A program made the translations under genes and the position numbers. The notes under the pieces were generated by a model. It ran no database searches, was not told the DNA's origin, and worked only from the letters and a program-made list of their open reading frames with translations. DNA of 64,000 bases. It comes from Agarophyton chilense. Lineage: Eukaryota; Rhodophyta; Florideophyceae; Gracilariales; Gracilariaceae. The stretch spans positions 186,001 through 250,000 of the forward strand of contig JARGXX010000121.1 of assembly GCA_030374765.1 (NCBI GenBank), in the 5' to 3' direction. Shown here piece by piece: positions 42,833 to 53,968 of the stretch (the first letter of the stretch is position 1; the number at the start of each line of letters is the position of its first letter).

Positions 42833-43275
42833 ACTGCTCTGTTTCATTCGATGTTGAGCAGCCGGTTAGCCTCTGTATTAAGGTTAGGCATGAAGGTACT
42901 AAGAATCTGGTTAATTCCAACCATTCTAGTTCGGTAGTTGAACAAATAGACAAACCAGTTGAGAATAAGTCTGTGTTCACCTCTTTCCTCATAAATGAAC
43001 CTATCTTTATGGCGAGGGAATGATACTTTAAATGCATGCATGCCCTATTCTGAGGCTTGCATCGCGTAGTTGGCCTGTCGAGACTTAACTAATGTCATGG
43101 AGGAGTTAGTAAGAGGGACATTCTGGGACAGTTTGATTAGAAAGGGATGTGTGGCTCGACAGAACGCTGAATCGACGACACAGGATCCTCCCGTGCGGGT
43201 GAAAGTTTCCTCAAGCGTCTAATAAATAGATCCCCATTCGGAATTGGTAAAATCGTGCACGGAGCCCGGAGTGTT
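42832..43275 (+). pseudogene. start of pol-like region of element 1, truncated
   Basis: In the gag phase: NCSVSFDVEQPVSLCIKVRH, VVEQIDKPVENKSVFTSFLI, a TGA, then after a shift NDTLNACMPYSEACIA, CRDLTNVMEELVRGTFWDSL and DPPVRVKVSSSV. The text is protein-like but has no protease or RT motif before it ends at the LTR of element 2. Confidence 0.4.
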
Positions 43276-43286
43276 GATTGCAGAAG

Positions 43287-44057
43287 TGTAGATTTCTGGA
43301 TGTACCTGAGTTCGACCGATCGAAATTCTTCGAAGTCGCGATACGGCATTCATAAGCTATCGCTTGGGCTATACTCGATTACGAGAAGATATGAGAAGAA
43401 TTAGTTCATAGAAAGATTGGGACAGGAGAAATTTAAGTAGGAAGTACTGTATTTAGTGTACACTGTAGGGTGCATCACCAAATATTTTATTTGGTATTAT
43501 TTAGATAACTAGGTAGTGGCACGCCACGTGTATACCTTACTGTACAGTACTTTCTTTGCCTCTTGGAAAATTAAACGGCGCAAGGCACAGGTGAGGGCGG
43601 CAAAGGCCAACAAACAACCACCAACGAACCAAAACACCATCTTGGTGAGTCCTAGAAATCCTAAAGTGGTTTACAACAAAAGGGCACCTATAGTATCAGT
43701 TATTAACCGGTCTGAGCTATGGATTAGGTTGCGAGGATACCGTCTACTGTTGTGCGTGTGCCACCCTTTTTCTATAGCTTTCTGTGTGTGCGTGTGTGTT
43801 GTTTTCTCCACTGTCACCTGGTTATTTGTGGTGTCACAAGGGTTGCAGACCCGATCTCGTGTGCATTACGTACCGCCGCATCTGGAAATCCGCCTCGTGA
43901 ATACACGCATTTACCCCATTGTTCAGGCACATGTGGCTGCTTTCCGCACACTCTTCTTATTAAAGAACCGTCGCTCGCGAGGCAACACCCGCTCTTCGCG
44001 GTTATTTATGTGGATACCCACTACACCAAGACATCTACAGTCTTCAGTGAAATACCA
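43287..44057 (+). repeat. 5' LTR of element 2
   Basis: Starts TGTAGATTTCTGG and ends ATACCA. Compared with the 3' LTR there are about 20-25 base differences and one 30-bp segment (about 43870-43902) missing from the other copy. Confidence 0.8.
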
Positions 44058-44064
44058 CATAAAT

Positions 44065-44082
44065 TGGTCTGCCGACTTCGAA
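44065..44082 (+). other. primer binding site, element 2
   Basis: TGGTCTGCCGACTTCGAA, seven bases after the LTR end. Similar to the site of element 1, suggesting the same or a related tRNA primer. Confidence 0.45.
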
Positions 44083-44444
44083 AGGAGTACACCAGTGTGT
44101 GGAATATTGGTCGCTTGGACCGGAAATATCGTGTTTCGCACGTTCGAATGATCCTCATTGGATTTCTGTGCGTTGTACTGAGATTAGTGAACTGAACCCT
44201 GAACTGTCATCATGGAATCTACATTGTTAGAACATATTCGGAACCCGATCTAATCGTTCGCCACGTTCGTTGGTCAACCCGAATAATAGTTGTGAATATT
44301 CACTGTTTGTTGGTTTGATTTTGCTAGAATTTCTATCTTTGTCGATATTGGTTGTATCGATCGCGACATATATTGTTTTCATTGAGAAATTGTGTTTGCG
44401 TCGCCCGCATTTGTTACCTGAATTGCCAGTGATAATTTGCCGCC

Positions 44445-46424
44445 ATGCAGACAAGAAGCCGACCGGATTCGGATTGAAGTGAGTCCGCTGCACCCCGCTT
44501 AGCCACCCCTAGAGAGGCCGGCGACCGCCTATATCGTCAGGCGAAGAAAAAGTCGAAGTCAACAGGAAGCGCAGTTGCACCTTCGGAGGTTCCGACGAAG
44601 ATCGCTCTCGAGGCTACTACGTCATCTAAACGTGGTATCATGGAAGGTGCAGCCTTGCAAGCTGAATTACAGCAACTCCGTGCGGAATCTGCGATGCAGA
44701 AGTACCGTCTGGAGGAGATGGAACGTTAAGCTAACTTGTTTAAATCGTCAACAGAGACGGTAAGAAGAGAGCATACGGGTTTGAAGATTCGGAATCTAGA
44801 AACGAATCGGATGGCCGAGACTGTTCGGACAATTCAATAAGATCTAAATCAATTGCTAGAAGAGCAAGGAAATGCCACAGGGGCCTTACCGGCTATACAG
44901 GTTACTGTTGAGAAGGTTCTCTCACGTGTAAACCCTCGCTTAGAGCGATTGAAGACTGTGGTGAATGCACCGTTGCAAATTCCACACCCGGAAAACCAGG
45001 AGGTGGGACTCATCGTTGCTGATGCGCGGTCGCGCAAGAAAGATTCGAAGAAGTCGAAGGTGCAGAAGCAATCTTCAAGGCGCTCTAAATCGAGAAAAGT
45101 CGCAAGAAGACATCACACTGGTGGAGACGGAGATGATTTCGATTGTACGGATTCCGATAGTTCGGGTACGGACGATCCTGAGAATTGAAGTTCATCGCCT
45201 GATGAAACCTCGAGCGAGAAGAACACTCGTCGTTCGAGAAAGAAAAGAATGGGTAGGTCACTACTGTCACGCTAGAAAGGACCGCCCAACAAGAATCTGA
45301 AACCGCTTTCGTGTACGAACCCGTTTTACAGGAAGATTACGAATTATCGTACATATCGGCTCAAGGTCCGAAAGTGGAAGCGAACATGTCGCGGGACAGC
45401 CAAAGTGAGAGATCACATCAAGCGTTTGAAGATTGGCCTCGATGGTCTTACTTTTTCTGTGAAGGATCTCATTCCTATATTGGAATTTCTCAATCGCCTC
45501 GTAGTCGAAGCCGACACGCTGGGGATGAGTAAAGCTCAAGCATTCGTGGCAATTCCACACTTATTGGTTGTATTTGCATTGGAGCAATACCGTTCCGTGA
45601 GTGGGTCACTTACCGTCGATGAAGGTGGAGTCACCAGTTGGGCCGAAACCATGCAGTACTTTCTGCGTAGTTACGCAACGTCCAAAGTGATTCGTGAAGC
45701 TATTCTGAATCTCAGAATTATTACCCAGAAGCCTGGAGAAAAGAAGGTTGAGTACAGTTCAAGACTGAATAATGCAGCTACACGCTGTGGACATGTCCAT
45801 TCTACGGACGAGAAAATGACCATTTTTGTCGATGGACTCGATTCGACTATCAAGTCATTGGTATCCCGTCATCGGGAGAAGCACTCGAGAATCAGTTTTC
45901 TGGAATTAGTTCAGTATGAACAGGCTGAAGGTGAAGCCGTTTGCGCTCGTCGCGGAGGTAGAACACGTCGTATAGGGACATACCCCGTTGCTAACAGGGA
46001 TATAAAACGCCATATCAAGCGAGGCAAGGTTTTGCATCTGGAGTGGCCAGAGGAATCACGTGTTTCGACCTTTACGCCTCATGATGTCAGCTATACTGGA
46101 GAAGACGCAGTTAGTTATCTTTATGATCCAGAGGGGTCAGTGCCACTGACCCCTATGGATCATCAAGATAGTGCCTACTACGGATTTGCCGTTAACTGAT
46201 TCCCGTGTGGAAGATGATATATTGGGTATGGAGCCACGCCGTTATCCTTATAGAAGCGGTCCGCTGGTCCCGCCCGCGGGTGAATTTACTTCTCAGAAGC
46301 CAGGTTGGGTGGATATTCGTGGTACAGAAGAGCCACAGCTGAGGTTGAACAGGGACGGCCTGATATGTTATGGGTGCTATGGAAGACATCATTTGTCATC
46401 ATAGTGCACTCTGCCCTTTACATA
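44445..46424 (+). pseudogene. Gag of element 2
   Basis: From ATG 44445 one phase can be followed to about 46195 with in-frame stops (TGA early, TAA twice before 44850, TGA at 45186, TAG near 45273) but no shift. N-terminal coiled coil (LQAELQQLRAESAMQKYRLE), basic linker (KKDSKKSK, RRSKSRKVARRHH), then the capsid-like part 45405-46199: LIPILEFLNRLVVEADTLGM, WAETMQYFLRSYATSKVIRE, TDEKMTIFVDGLDSTIKSLV. After one shift, 46171-46404 leads to a knuckle CYGCYGRHHLSS, then TAG where a residue is expected, and Cys. Related to the Gag of element 1 (YAT..VI.EA line) but distinct. Confidence 0.75.
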
Positions 46425-46793
46425 GGTACATCGAGTTGTCTCAAACTATAAAGCTCTCCCAGAACAAGAACGAACCTGTGTACAGAGAAAATCATATTGG
46501 AAGGCAAAAGCTTGGGGACTTGCGGATATGGTACGCAGAACTCACGAGAGAGCTCAGAACCCTGAAAGATCCCAGGGTTCAGCCCCAGAAGTACAGAGGA
46601 ACGCCAATGCGGCGAGGGAGAAACCCGCGTCATAGGGAAATTAAGTGAGGGAGCCCTCAAAGGTTTGGGTGGATTCAAACCCACCATACCGATCGGGGTA
46701 CCGACATTGCCCTGCTCCCGGGAATTTACACCGAAGGTCGTACTGAAACCAGGAAGATCTTCGAATGTCGGAAACTATTTGTAGTTTGACTGT

Positions 46794-47237
46794 ATGTTTA
46801 AACGTCCTTGGAGAAGATATGTGTGTCCAAGTAGGAGGACGAGTCACTTCATGATTATGGCCCGAAGAAACTACAAGGTCTATGCCGACGTCGGCTCTTC
46901 TCAAGCGCTGTTATCGAGAAGGCTCACTATATTGGATACGGGGGCAGGCCCGAACTTTATCAGGTTGTCTAAATTGCGCGAAGATGAGGGAGCTCGAATA
47001 CAACAGACACAGATACCGGATATCCGAAATGCGAACAAGAAACGGATAAAGTCTATTCGAACAATACGGCTTGTCTTTCTCCGATCCGCTTCATTTGCAC
47101 CATCACCACCGTCATTGAAATACAAAGCCCCACTGGGCAAAAAATCTTCGAAGATTCGGGTGTTTAAACTAACGGTGACACCATTAAAAAGTCAAACATG
47201 GGGATCAGTCGTTACTGAGAAGCATGGACTTCTCTGA
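46794..47237 (+). pseudogene. aspartic protease region of element 2
   Basis: Contains the retroviral-type active-site line TILDTGAGPNFIRLSKL (Asp at 46935) and further IPDIRNANKKRIKSIR. The N- and C-terminal parts drift into other phases. It would cut the Gag-Pol precursor; broken here. Confidence 0.65.
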
Positions 47238-47244
47238 AGAATAG

Positions 47245-48799
47245 ATGGAAGAAGCTCTCGAGGGCGTGAAGATGGAAGACGTTCTTGAGGAGTATAAAGG
47301 AAGATTGCGCAGACTGCTGCTGAAGTTTTCACATATGTGGAGTGGACACATTGGCCAGATCGTGGCTACAGAACATCATATTGACGTTGTACCGGGTACA
47401 CGACCCATCGCTCAGTTCCCGTATCGGGCAGGCCAGCGAACTCGTCAGATCGAGCAATAATACGTGGACTCCATGTTGGAGAAGGGAATCATTGAGCCAG
47501 CTCAGTCAGCTTGGGCGTCCCCAGTGGTCCTTGTTCTCAAAGGAGATAGTTCTTTACGCTTTTGCGTTGACTACAGAAAACTGAATGCAGTAATTGCGAG
47601 GGATACGTACCCATTACTGCGTATGGGTGAATGCATCGATAGTCTCGGAGAAGCCAATGTTTTTACAACGCTTGACGCAAATTGGGGATAATCGCAGATA
47701 CGAGTCGCCCTAGAGAACCAAGAGAAGACTAAATTTGCGTATCCCACACGACTGTATCGCTTTAAGCGAATGCCATTTGGTCTGAACAACGCCCTTGTGA
47801 CTTTTCAGCGTGCTATCGATATAATATTATGACAGTATAAGAGGAAAACATGTTTTGTTTACTTGGATGACATCATCATTTTTAGTAAAAATATGGAAGA
47901 CCATTTTGGGAATGTTGAGGGAATCCTCGAGAAGGTACAGCAAGCTAGAATTTCCTTGAAAATCAAGAAAAGTGAATGGTTCACGGACCAAGTGAAATAT
48001 CTGGGACACAGGATAAAGCCAGGGAAACTGGAAATGGAAGAAGTGCAGACCGCTGCGATTCGTGAGTTCAAGCCTCCGCGAACGCAGGAGCAATTTAGAT
48101 CTTTTCTCGGACTCTGTAACGTCTACAGACGATTTATGCCGCGCTACTCGCATATTGCTGCCCCTCTTACTGCTTTATTGAAGAAGGGACAACCCGTTCA
48201 ATTGAAGGAATTCGGAGAAGCCGAAACGGAAGCTATTGCAAAGCTAAAAAACGTGCTGAACACAGCTCCTGTGTTATCTCTTCCGAAAACTAATCTTCCT
48301 TACCCCGTCAATACGGACGCTATCTATTATCAGAACGGTTGTGCCCTTTTTTCAAACGCGCGAAGACGGCATACGACATCCTATTCGATACTGGTCGAGA
48401 ACACTGCACCAGGCAGAAAAGAACTACTCTATGTCAGAAAAGGAATACCTTGCGATGGTTTGGGCTCTTACGACCCTCAGACCTTACCGACACGGTGCTC
48501 ACTTTACGGTCAATACCGATCATTTATGCCTCAGATGGCTCATGTCGATTACCGACCCTTCGGGACGCTTAATGCGATGTCGTCTGCGCCTTTCAGAATT
48601 TGATTTCACAATCAACTACAAGAAGGAACCTTCAAAAGTACATGCTGACGCATTATCGCGACTCGAATCCTTGGGAGAAACCCAATTGGAAATCGATGAT
48701 GAGATACCATGTTTGGTAACGGAAAATTCGACAACAAAAGAAGAAGAACCAGAAGATCTAGAAGAAGAGAATTATAAAATGGAATCACTGGTAGCCTAG
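47245..48799 (+). pseudogene. reverse transcriptase and RNase H of element 2
   Basis: One phase to about 48340: IATEHHIDVV-type entry, YVDSMLEKGIIEPAQSAWAS, LRFCVDYRKLNAVIARDTYP, FVYLDDIIIFSKN (catalytic Asp pair at 47866-47871), KSEWFTDQVKYLGHRI and FRSFLGLCNVYRRFMPRYSH. In-frame stops at 47458 (TAA), about 47689 (TAA, in the DAN-G line) and 47830 (TGA). A shift near 48340 moves to RNase H: YWSRTLHQAEKNYSMSEKEY, FTVNTDHLCLRWLM and KVHADALSRLE. The order and lines are those of Ty3/gypsy. Inactive. Confidence 0.85.
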
Positions 48800-48959
48800 A
48801 CTACGGACACTGATCCAGAAGATCAACTCGAACGAATCTATCTTGAAGAGCTATTACGTGAACAGGTCACAGATTCCTTTTGCGCGGCCATCCGCTCTCG
48901 TCATAGCGGGGGGAGGTGTTGCATTTTCGTCTCGACGTTCGGGGAATCTTTGCTCGACC

Positions 48960-49902
48960 TGTTGAATCGAATGAGCAAATCGTGATACCACACGCTGTCA
49001 AGAGCAGAGGACTGCATGTGGCACATTATTCACAAATGTCTGGTCATCCAGAAGCTTTATCTGACCCTCAGAAGGGACTTTTGTAGGTCAACTTTGGCAA
49101 CGGATTGTCATGCGACAGCTAAGATGTGCGTAACGTGCGCGAGGAATAAAGTGAAACTCTGGAAAATGAAGAAGCCACTGAAGCTGTTCCCAGCAATCGC
49201 ATCTCTACAGTATGTCAGTGTTGACATACTTGGGGAATTGATCCGCTCGAATCGGGGAAACAGATACCTTTTAGTAATAACTGACCGCTTTTCTAAGCTG
49301 GTAAAGACTGTTCCGCTGAAACGGATTATTGCTTCCGTGATAGCACGAGCGTTTATCCACCCTTGGGTTTATTTCTACGCACCACCGGAAGCTCTGCTCG
49401 CAGATAGTGGCAAGCATTTCATTTCACGCTTCTTTCAAGATGTATGCAGGATATTTAGAATTCCGAACATGTTCGCCACGACGTATCATCCGCAACGTAA
49501 CGGGCAGGTGGAACGGTACAACCGTACACTACTCGCCACAATTCGGCACTACATCGGAGAACACCCGAAGAACTGAAATCTGTATACAAACACGCTTGCT
49601 ACGCGTACAATACGCAAGTGCATTCGACGACGAAGCTAACACCCTTTCAATTAGTAATATCTTGGCCACCGGCGGCGTTGCAAATCAAGGTAGATTCGGA
49701 CAGAACCGAAGAAAAGTCGGTACCGACGCCGGCTCAGTTTCACCTACGCTGGAGGAATGAGCTAGACAAACGCACTACAGATGCTGCAAAAGAGATGAGG
49801 AAGGCCCAAGCGCGCTACAAACGCAATTACGACGCGTCAATGCGACGGGCACTCCCGGATATCCGAGTCGGAGGACACGTCTTCGGGAGAGGGAAAAGAT
49901 AA
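48960..49902 (+). pseudogene. integrase of element 2
   Basis: The zinc-binding HHCC part is split by shifts: HVAHYSQMSGHPEA in one phase, then LTLRRDFCRSTLATDC and AKMCVTCARNK in the next. The catalytic core has Asp at 49223 (VSVDILGEL), Asp at 49403 (LLADSGKHFIS) and Glu at 49511 (NGQVERYNRT), with 35 residues between the last two, as in retroviral-type integrases. A TGA at 49574 replaces the Trp usual after HPKN. After a shift the text is typical of the gypsy C-terminal part (YNTQVHSTTKLTPFQLVISW, AQARYKRNYDASMRRALPDI) up to TAA 49900. Confidence 0.85.
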
Positions 49903-51117
49903 TATAGCCAGAAAACCGGAGAGCACAAGGAACGGGGACGCCGTCATAAGTTAGCGCCGATCGCTACAGGACCGCATGAAGATGGTAAATTCAACGAATA
50001 TACCGTGGTAATACGGAAAGGTACTGAGGTGCAGCGCATTTCTCGCGATTGAGTAGTTGGTGAGCCAGATCGAGAAGCTGAATTACAGCGAGAGGGACCC
50101 ACCCGTGGTGATATTGAGGTGCAGGAGCCACCACAGCCACTAGATGTGCAGGAGCTTGCGGATATACCGCCCCAGAGCAGAATAATTCCAAAACTGCCAC
50201 GTGGCGAAAAGAGTTCGGAAGCCTGACGTACAGGGCTGAACAACAGTTCTGCGACACACGGCGCATGCACCCATGACATATTCAGAGCTCCCACTGTAGC
50301 AATGAGACTAGACACGGCGTTCCGCACTGTGAGCGCGCAGCAAATTGCAGTCTATCCCTCAGACCACGCGGTGGACGCGAAAGAAATTGAGGATGAAACC
50401 TCGCATATCAGAAGTCGTGAAGGCTCTACAAGGAGTCCTGATGACAGAACAGAATCGCCGTTTGGCGTACAAACAGAAGGAACCGAAGATGAGATCAGCA
50501 AGCCAAAGCCGCAAAACGGATTGGAGAGGGTAACTCTCCGTGAGGAACGCAGCAGGTCTCAAGAAAATAAGAAGTCCAAAAGGGACACCGCAGTTGTGGA
50601 GACGCCACATGGAGACAGTATGACTGTATCGGCTGACCCATTTGCGGTGGATACCGAGCATTTGGGGCGACCCCCAGAACATCCGGACACATTAAATCCG
50701 GAAGAGAAGAAGCCCAACGGGGCAAGCCTAAGGTGTACAGTGGCAACAAATGTCGCGTTTTCGCCGCGAGGTTCGGGAAAAACCGAGAAGGAAGGTGAAA
50801 GCATCGGCCAGACCGGAAAAATATAGGGAAACCAGATGACTGGCTTTGAGAACCCCGGATGTGGATGAGACAACAGAACGCGATGACACGATTCCGAACG
50901 CTATAGCAAACGCTACGGAACCTGTTGACAGGAGTGTCACCCGACCGAAGATTCCGCAACTGAGGAGATGGAATACATCATCGAACGCATTCTAAATCAT
51001 GGATGGCATGCAAAGGACAACAGTTTACTGTTTAAAGTGCGTTGGTATGGGTATCAACCCGAAGACGATACATGGGAGCCCATACGCAATATACCACGAT
51101 CACACGTGCTCTCGTAA
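49903..51117 (+). pseudogene. Pol tail of element 2 with chromodomain
   Basis: Same phase as the integrase C terminus. First KLAPIATGPHEDGKFNEYTV, VIRKGTEVQRISRD (TGA follows where an Arg is usual), then a long hydrophilic linker of about 300 codons (50052-50960; Glu, Lys, Pro, Ser-rich; stops near 50226 and at 50824). It ends in a chromodomain, 50968-51114: YIIERILNHGWHAKD, LLFKVRWYGYQPEDDTWEPI, NIPRSHV, with the aromatic positions in place. Terminates at TAA 51115-51117. Confidence 0.8.
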
Positions 51118-51404
51118 TGCCGTCGTGCTAAACTGGATGTCCCAGACACTATTGATGACGCTCTCGTCGGTTTGGTTGTGTCAAGATAGCGTGATCGAAT
51201 CTGCCCCCTACAGAGGTATGAAGTAACACCAGGAGGAGGAAGAATGAAGTGGAGGTCCACAAGAAGTGAGAAGTGAAGCAAGAAGAGAAGAGGCCTCGCA
51301 GAAAGAAGAAGAAGCAAACAAGTTGCAGAAGATCATAGCGTTTTATTTTGGTTATCTCAAGACTACCGCTAGTCGGTTTGTGACAGTGCCTTCAGGGAAG
51401 AAGG

Positions 51405-53051
51405 TTAGGGATTGGGGTTATCCGAGTTGATACCCATCGAGGAGCGCAATAGATTCAGCATCTGCTGTTGATTTACTTGAATAAGATGGGCAGGAATCCC
51501 AGCGTCTTCGAGGAACTGCTTCAGATTGCCAAGTTCTGCATCGTGGGAAGCCATTGCGGGTCGAACAGGCTCAGGTACAGCGCTCTGCATCGCTGAAGGG
51601 ACCACTGGCTCTATGCCGTCGTTTTCACCCAAAGCGGGATCCTGGAGGATGACCTCTTCTGGCTCTTCATCATAATCGATTTCTTGCATCTCGTCAACGA
51701 GTGCGTCGGAATTCTGAGCAGTTGGCTCGTGTATATAACCAGCTGGCTGGGTCAGAGGCATTGCTCGCGGAGTTTCCCGCAGAACTTTGGCGTGATCGCC
51801 GTCGATGTGCTGGTTAGTCCAGGGGTCGAACCAGACAAAGTCACCGCCGGGACCGGTTCTTCCGGGTGAATAGTCGCGACGAGGACGTTCTCTAGCCTGC
51901 TGTTCAGAAGGAACAAGGGTCCAGTCAATCTGGTCCATGACATTCACCAGGCGCAGAAATTTTTCGTGATTGGCATGTGAGCCCAGGACGAGCGACAGAT
52001 CTCTCGCAAATTTTCGAGCAATCGGGCTCATATACCACAAAAAATATTTGTCGTATACATCCCAAAAAATGAACACGGCCATCTTCGCGATGAATTCACT
52101 GTAAACGACTACCCAATAACCGGAAAACGGATCATTCGCGAGTAAGGAACCTACGTAGGTGATTCAAGAAGGAAGCTCCATACGACAGCCACGAGGACTC
52201 TCGATCTCATGCCAGTATTGAAAAATCGGAACATAGAGCCCGACGCGCCAGTTATACAGAAGTCGGCCCACTTCGGGCTTCTGATATGGAACTAAGTATC
52301 CCAGTCGAGATCTGGTACGGCTTTTCCACCAGATGAATTCCCTATACGGATTATCCCTTTTGCTGAGATAGCGGAATTACGCGCTTAATTGAGGACTGTC
52401 AGAACAGAGGGCCCCGTTGGATACTCCCCGAACACTGCGCCACCTTTGCACATCCAAAGCCAATAGGTTCTCGACATACGAGTAGGCTTCGCCATTTGTT
52501 CTGGCACACCAGGTATCGAATTGCCATTCCTCATTGATAGGCACCGAGCCGATAATGCGGCGTAAACGCTGGGACACCAGACGGGTGAATCTCTCGAGCG
52601 CCTCGAGCTAGCTCTCGTTTCCGAAGCGACTGATCGCATTGTTTGGGACGGCGCAATGGCTCAAGCAATCTGTTGTAAACAACGCATGCCATGGGACACC
52701 ATCGGGAAGGCAACCGGCGACCACATACTGGTCCATCAGAGCTTCGTCGCGGACAGCCGTAAAGAAAAACCAAGGCGCTCGGGCGAATAATGCAGAGTGC
52801 TGCAGGGGGTCTCGGCCGACGAAGTCGGTGTAATGTGGGAACCTCTGTACAGAGGAGGACGCAGGTTGCAGAACAGCTCCTGTGGAGGAAAGGAATGCAC
52901 GACCAGAACTGGAAGCCGATTGCGGCAAGGGGACAGTTCGAGAAAGTGGAGTAAAACGTTCAGGCGGCGCAGAAGTCTGCTGAAACGGAGGGTTGTCGAG
53001 ATCGTCATAGGACGTCGGTGGATAGACTACGTAAGACAGAAGGTTGCTCAT
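51405..53051 (-). pseudogene. antisense gene between pol and 3' LTR of element 2 (about 548 codons, three stops)
   Basis: One minus-strand phase is readable for 549 codons from ATG 53049-53051 to the stop at 51405, with only three internal stops (TAG at about 52608, TAA at about 52377, TGA at about 52165) and no shift. N terminus Pro/Ser-rich (YPPTSYDDLDNPPFQQTSA); middle rich in Trp, Tyr, Arg (NEEWQFDTWCARTNGEAYSY, PYQKPEVGRLLYNWRVGLYV, PFSGYWVVVYSEFIAKMAVF); then PIARKFARDLSLVLGSHANH and an acidic part (VDEMQEIDYDEEPEEVILQD) with a final helix. No known domain recognised; not an envelope-type protein as far as I can see. TTTAAA at 53182-53187, 130 bp upstream, could be its TATA element. It ends 288 bp from the end of pol, tail to tail. 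Confidence 0.65.
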
Positions 53052-53227
53052 CGTGAGATGTCAGATACAAGAGAAGCTGGAAGGATGGAATACAGGGATG
53101 ATCGCAAGGTGGAGTGGGAAAACACAAGATTGTGATACGAAAAGAAGAATCGGAATGTCCGAGAATCGCGCTGCAATTGCTTTTAAAGACAATGCGTCGC
53201 GGGGGCTCCGCTCTTAACAGGGGGATA

Positions 53228-53968
53228 TGCAGCATTCTGGATGCACCTGAGTTCGACCGATCGAAATTCTTCGAAGTCGCAATACGGCATTCATAAGCTA
53301 TCGCTTGGGCTATACTCGATTACGAGAAGATATGAGAAGAATTAGATCATAGAAAGATCGGGACAGGAGAAATATAATTAGGAAGTACTGTATTTAGTGT
53401 ACACTGTAGGGTGCATCACCAAATATTTTATTTGGTATTATTTAGATAATTAGGTAGTGGCACGCCACGTGTATACCTTACTGTACAGTACTTGCTTTGC
53501 CTCTTGGCACATTAAACGGCGCAAGGCACAGATGAGGGCGGCGAAGGCCAACAAACAACCACCAACGAACCAAAACACCATCTTGGTGAGTCCTAGAAAT
53601 CCTAAAGTGGTTTACCACAGAAGGGCACCTATAGTATCAGTTATTAACCGTTCTGAGCTATGGATTTTGTTGCGAGGATACCGTCTACTGTTGCGCGTTT
53701 ACCACCCTTTTTCTACAGCTTTCTGTGTGGGCGTGTGTGTTGTTTTCTCCACTGTCACCTGGTTATTTGTGGTGTCACAAGGGTTGTAGACCCGATCTAG
53801 TGTGCATTACTTAACACGCATTTACCCCATTGTTCAGGCACACGTGGCTGCTTTCCGCACACTCTTCTTATTAAAGAACCGTCGCTCGCAAGGTGACACT
53901 CGCTTTTCGCGGTTATTCCTGTGGATAACCACTGCAACGAGACCTCCACAGTCTTCAGTGGAATATCA
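53228..53968 (+). repeat. 3' LTR of element 2
   Basis: Starts TGCAGCATTCTGG directly after a purine run (CAGGGGGATA, 53219-53227) that can act as polypurine tract, and ends ATATCA. Confidence 0.8.

Larger units (their letters stand above)
38541..43286 (+). mobile_element. LTR retrotransposon element 1 (5' part only)
   Basis: 5' LTR, primer site, gag with zinc knuckle, a SANT-like coiled-coil frame and a little pol-like text, after which the 5' LTR of element 2 begins. Its own RT, integrase and 3' LTR are absent, and they do not resume after element 2. It shares its LTR with element 3 at the right edge. Confidence 0.7.
43287..53968 (+). mobile_element. element 2: Ty3/gypsy chromovirus with antisense gene, complete length, inactive
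   Basis: Two LTRs about 96% alike (43287-44057 and 53228-53968), gag, protease, RT, RNase H, integrase and a chromodomain at the end of pol, all in the plus direction, and a long decayed gene in the opposite direction between pol and the 3' LTR. There are roughly a dozen in-frame stops and several shifts. No target duplication was found (AGAAG before, AAACA after). Chromodomain-bearing Ty3/gypsy elements are the chromoviruses; the chromodomain is thought to guide integration to chromatin marks. Confidence 0.85.

Noticed and set aside
44445..51117. Stop codons in many frames as a sign of a changed genetic code
   Set aside because: TAA, TAG and TGA all occur, alongside frameshifts, only in remnants and transposons; the intact genes (OLA1, the 876-codon gene) use ordinary codons and stop normally.
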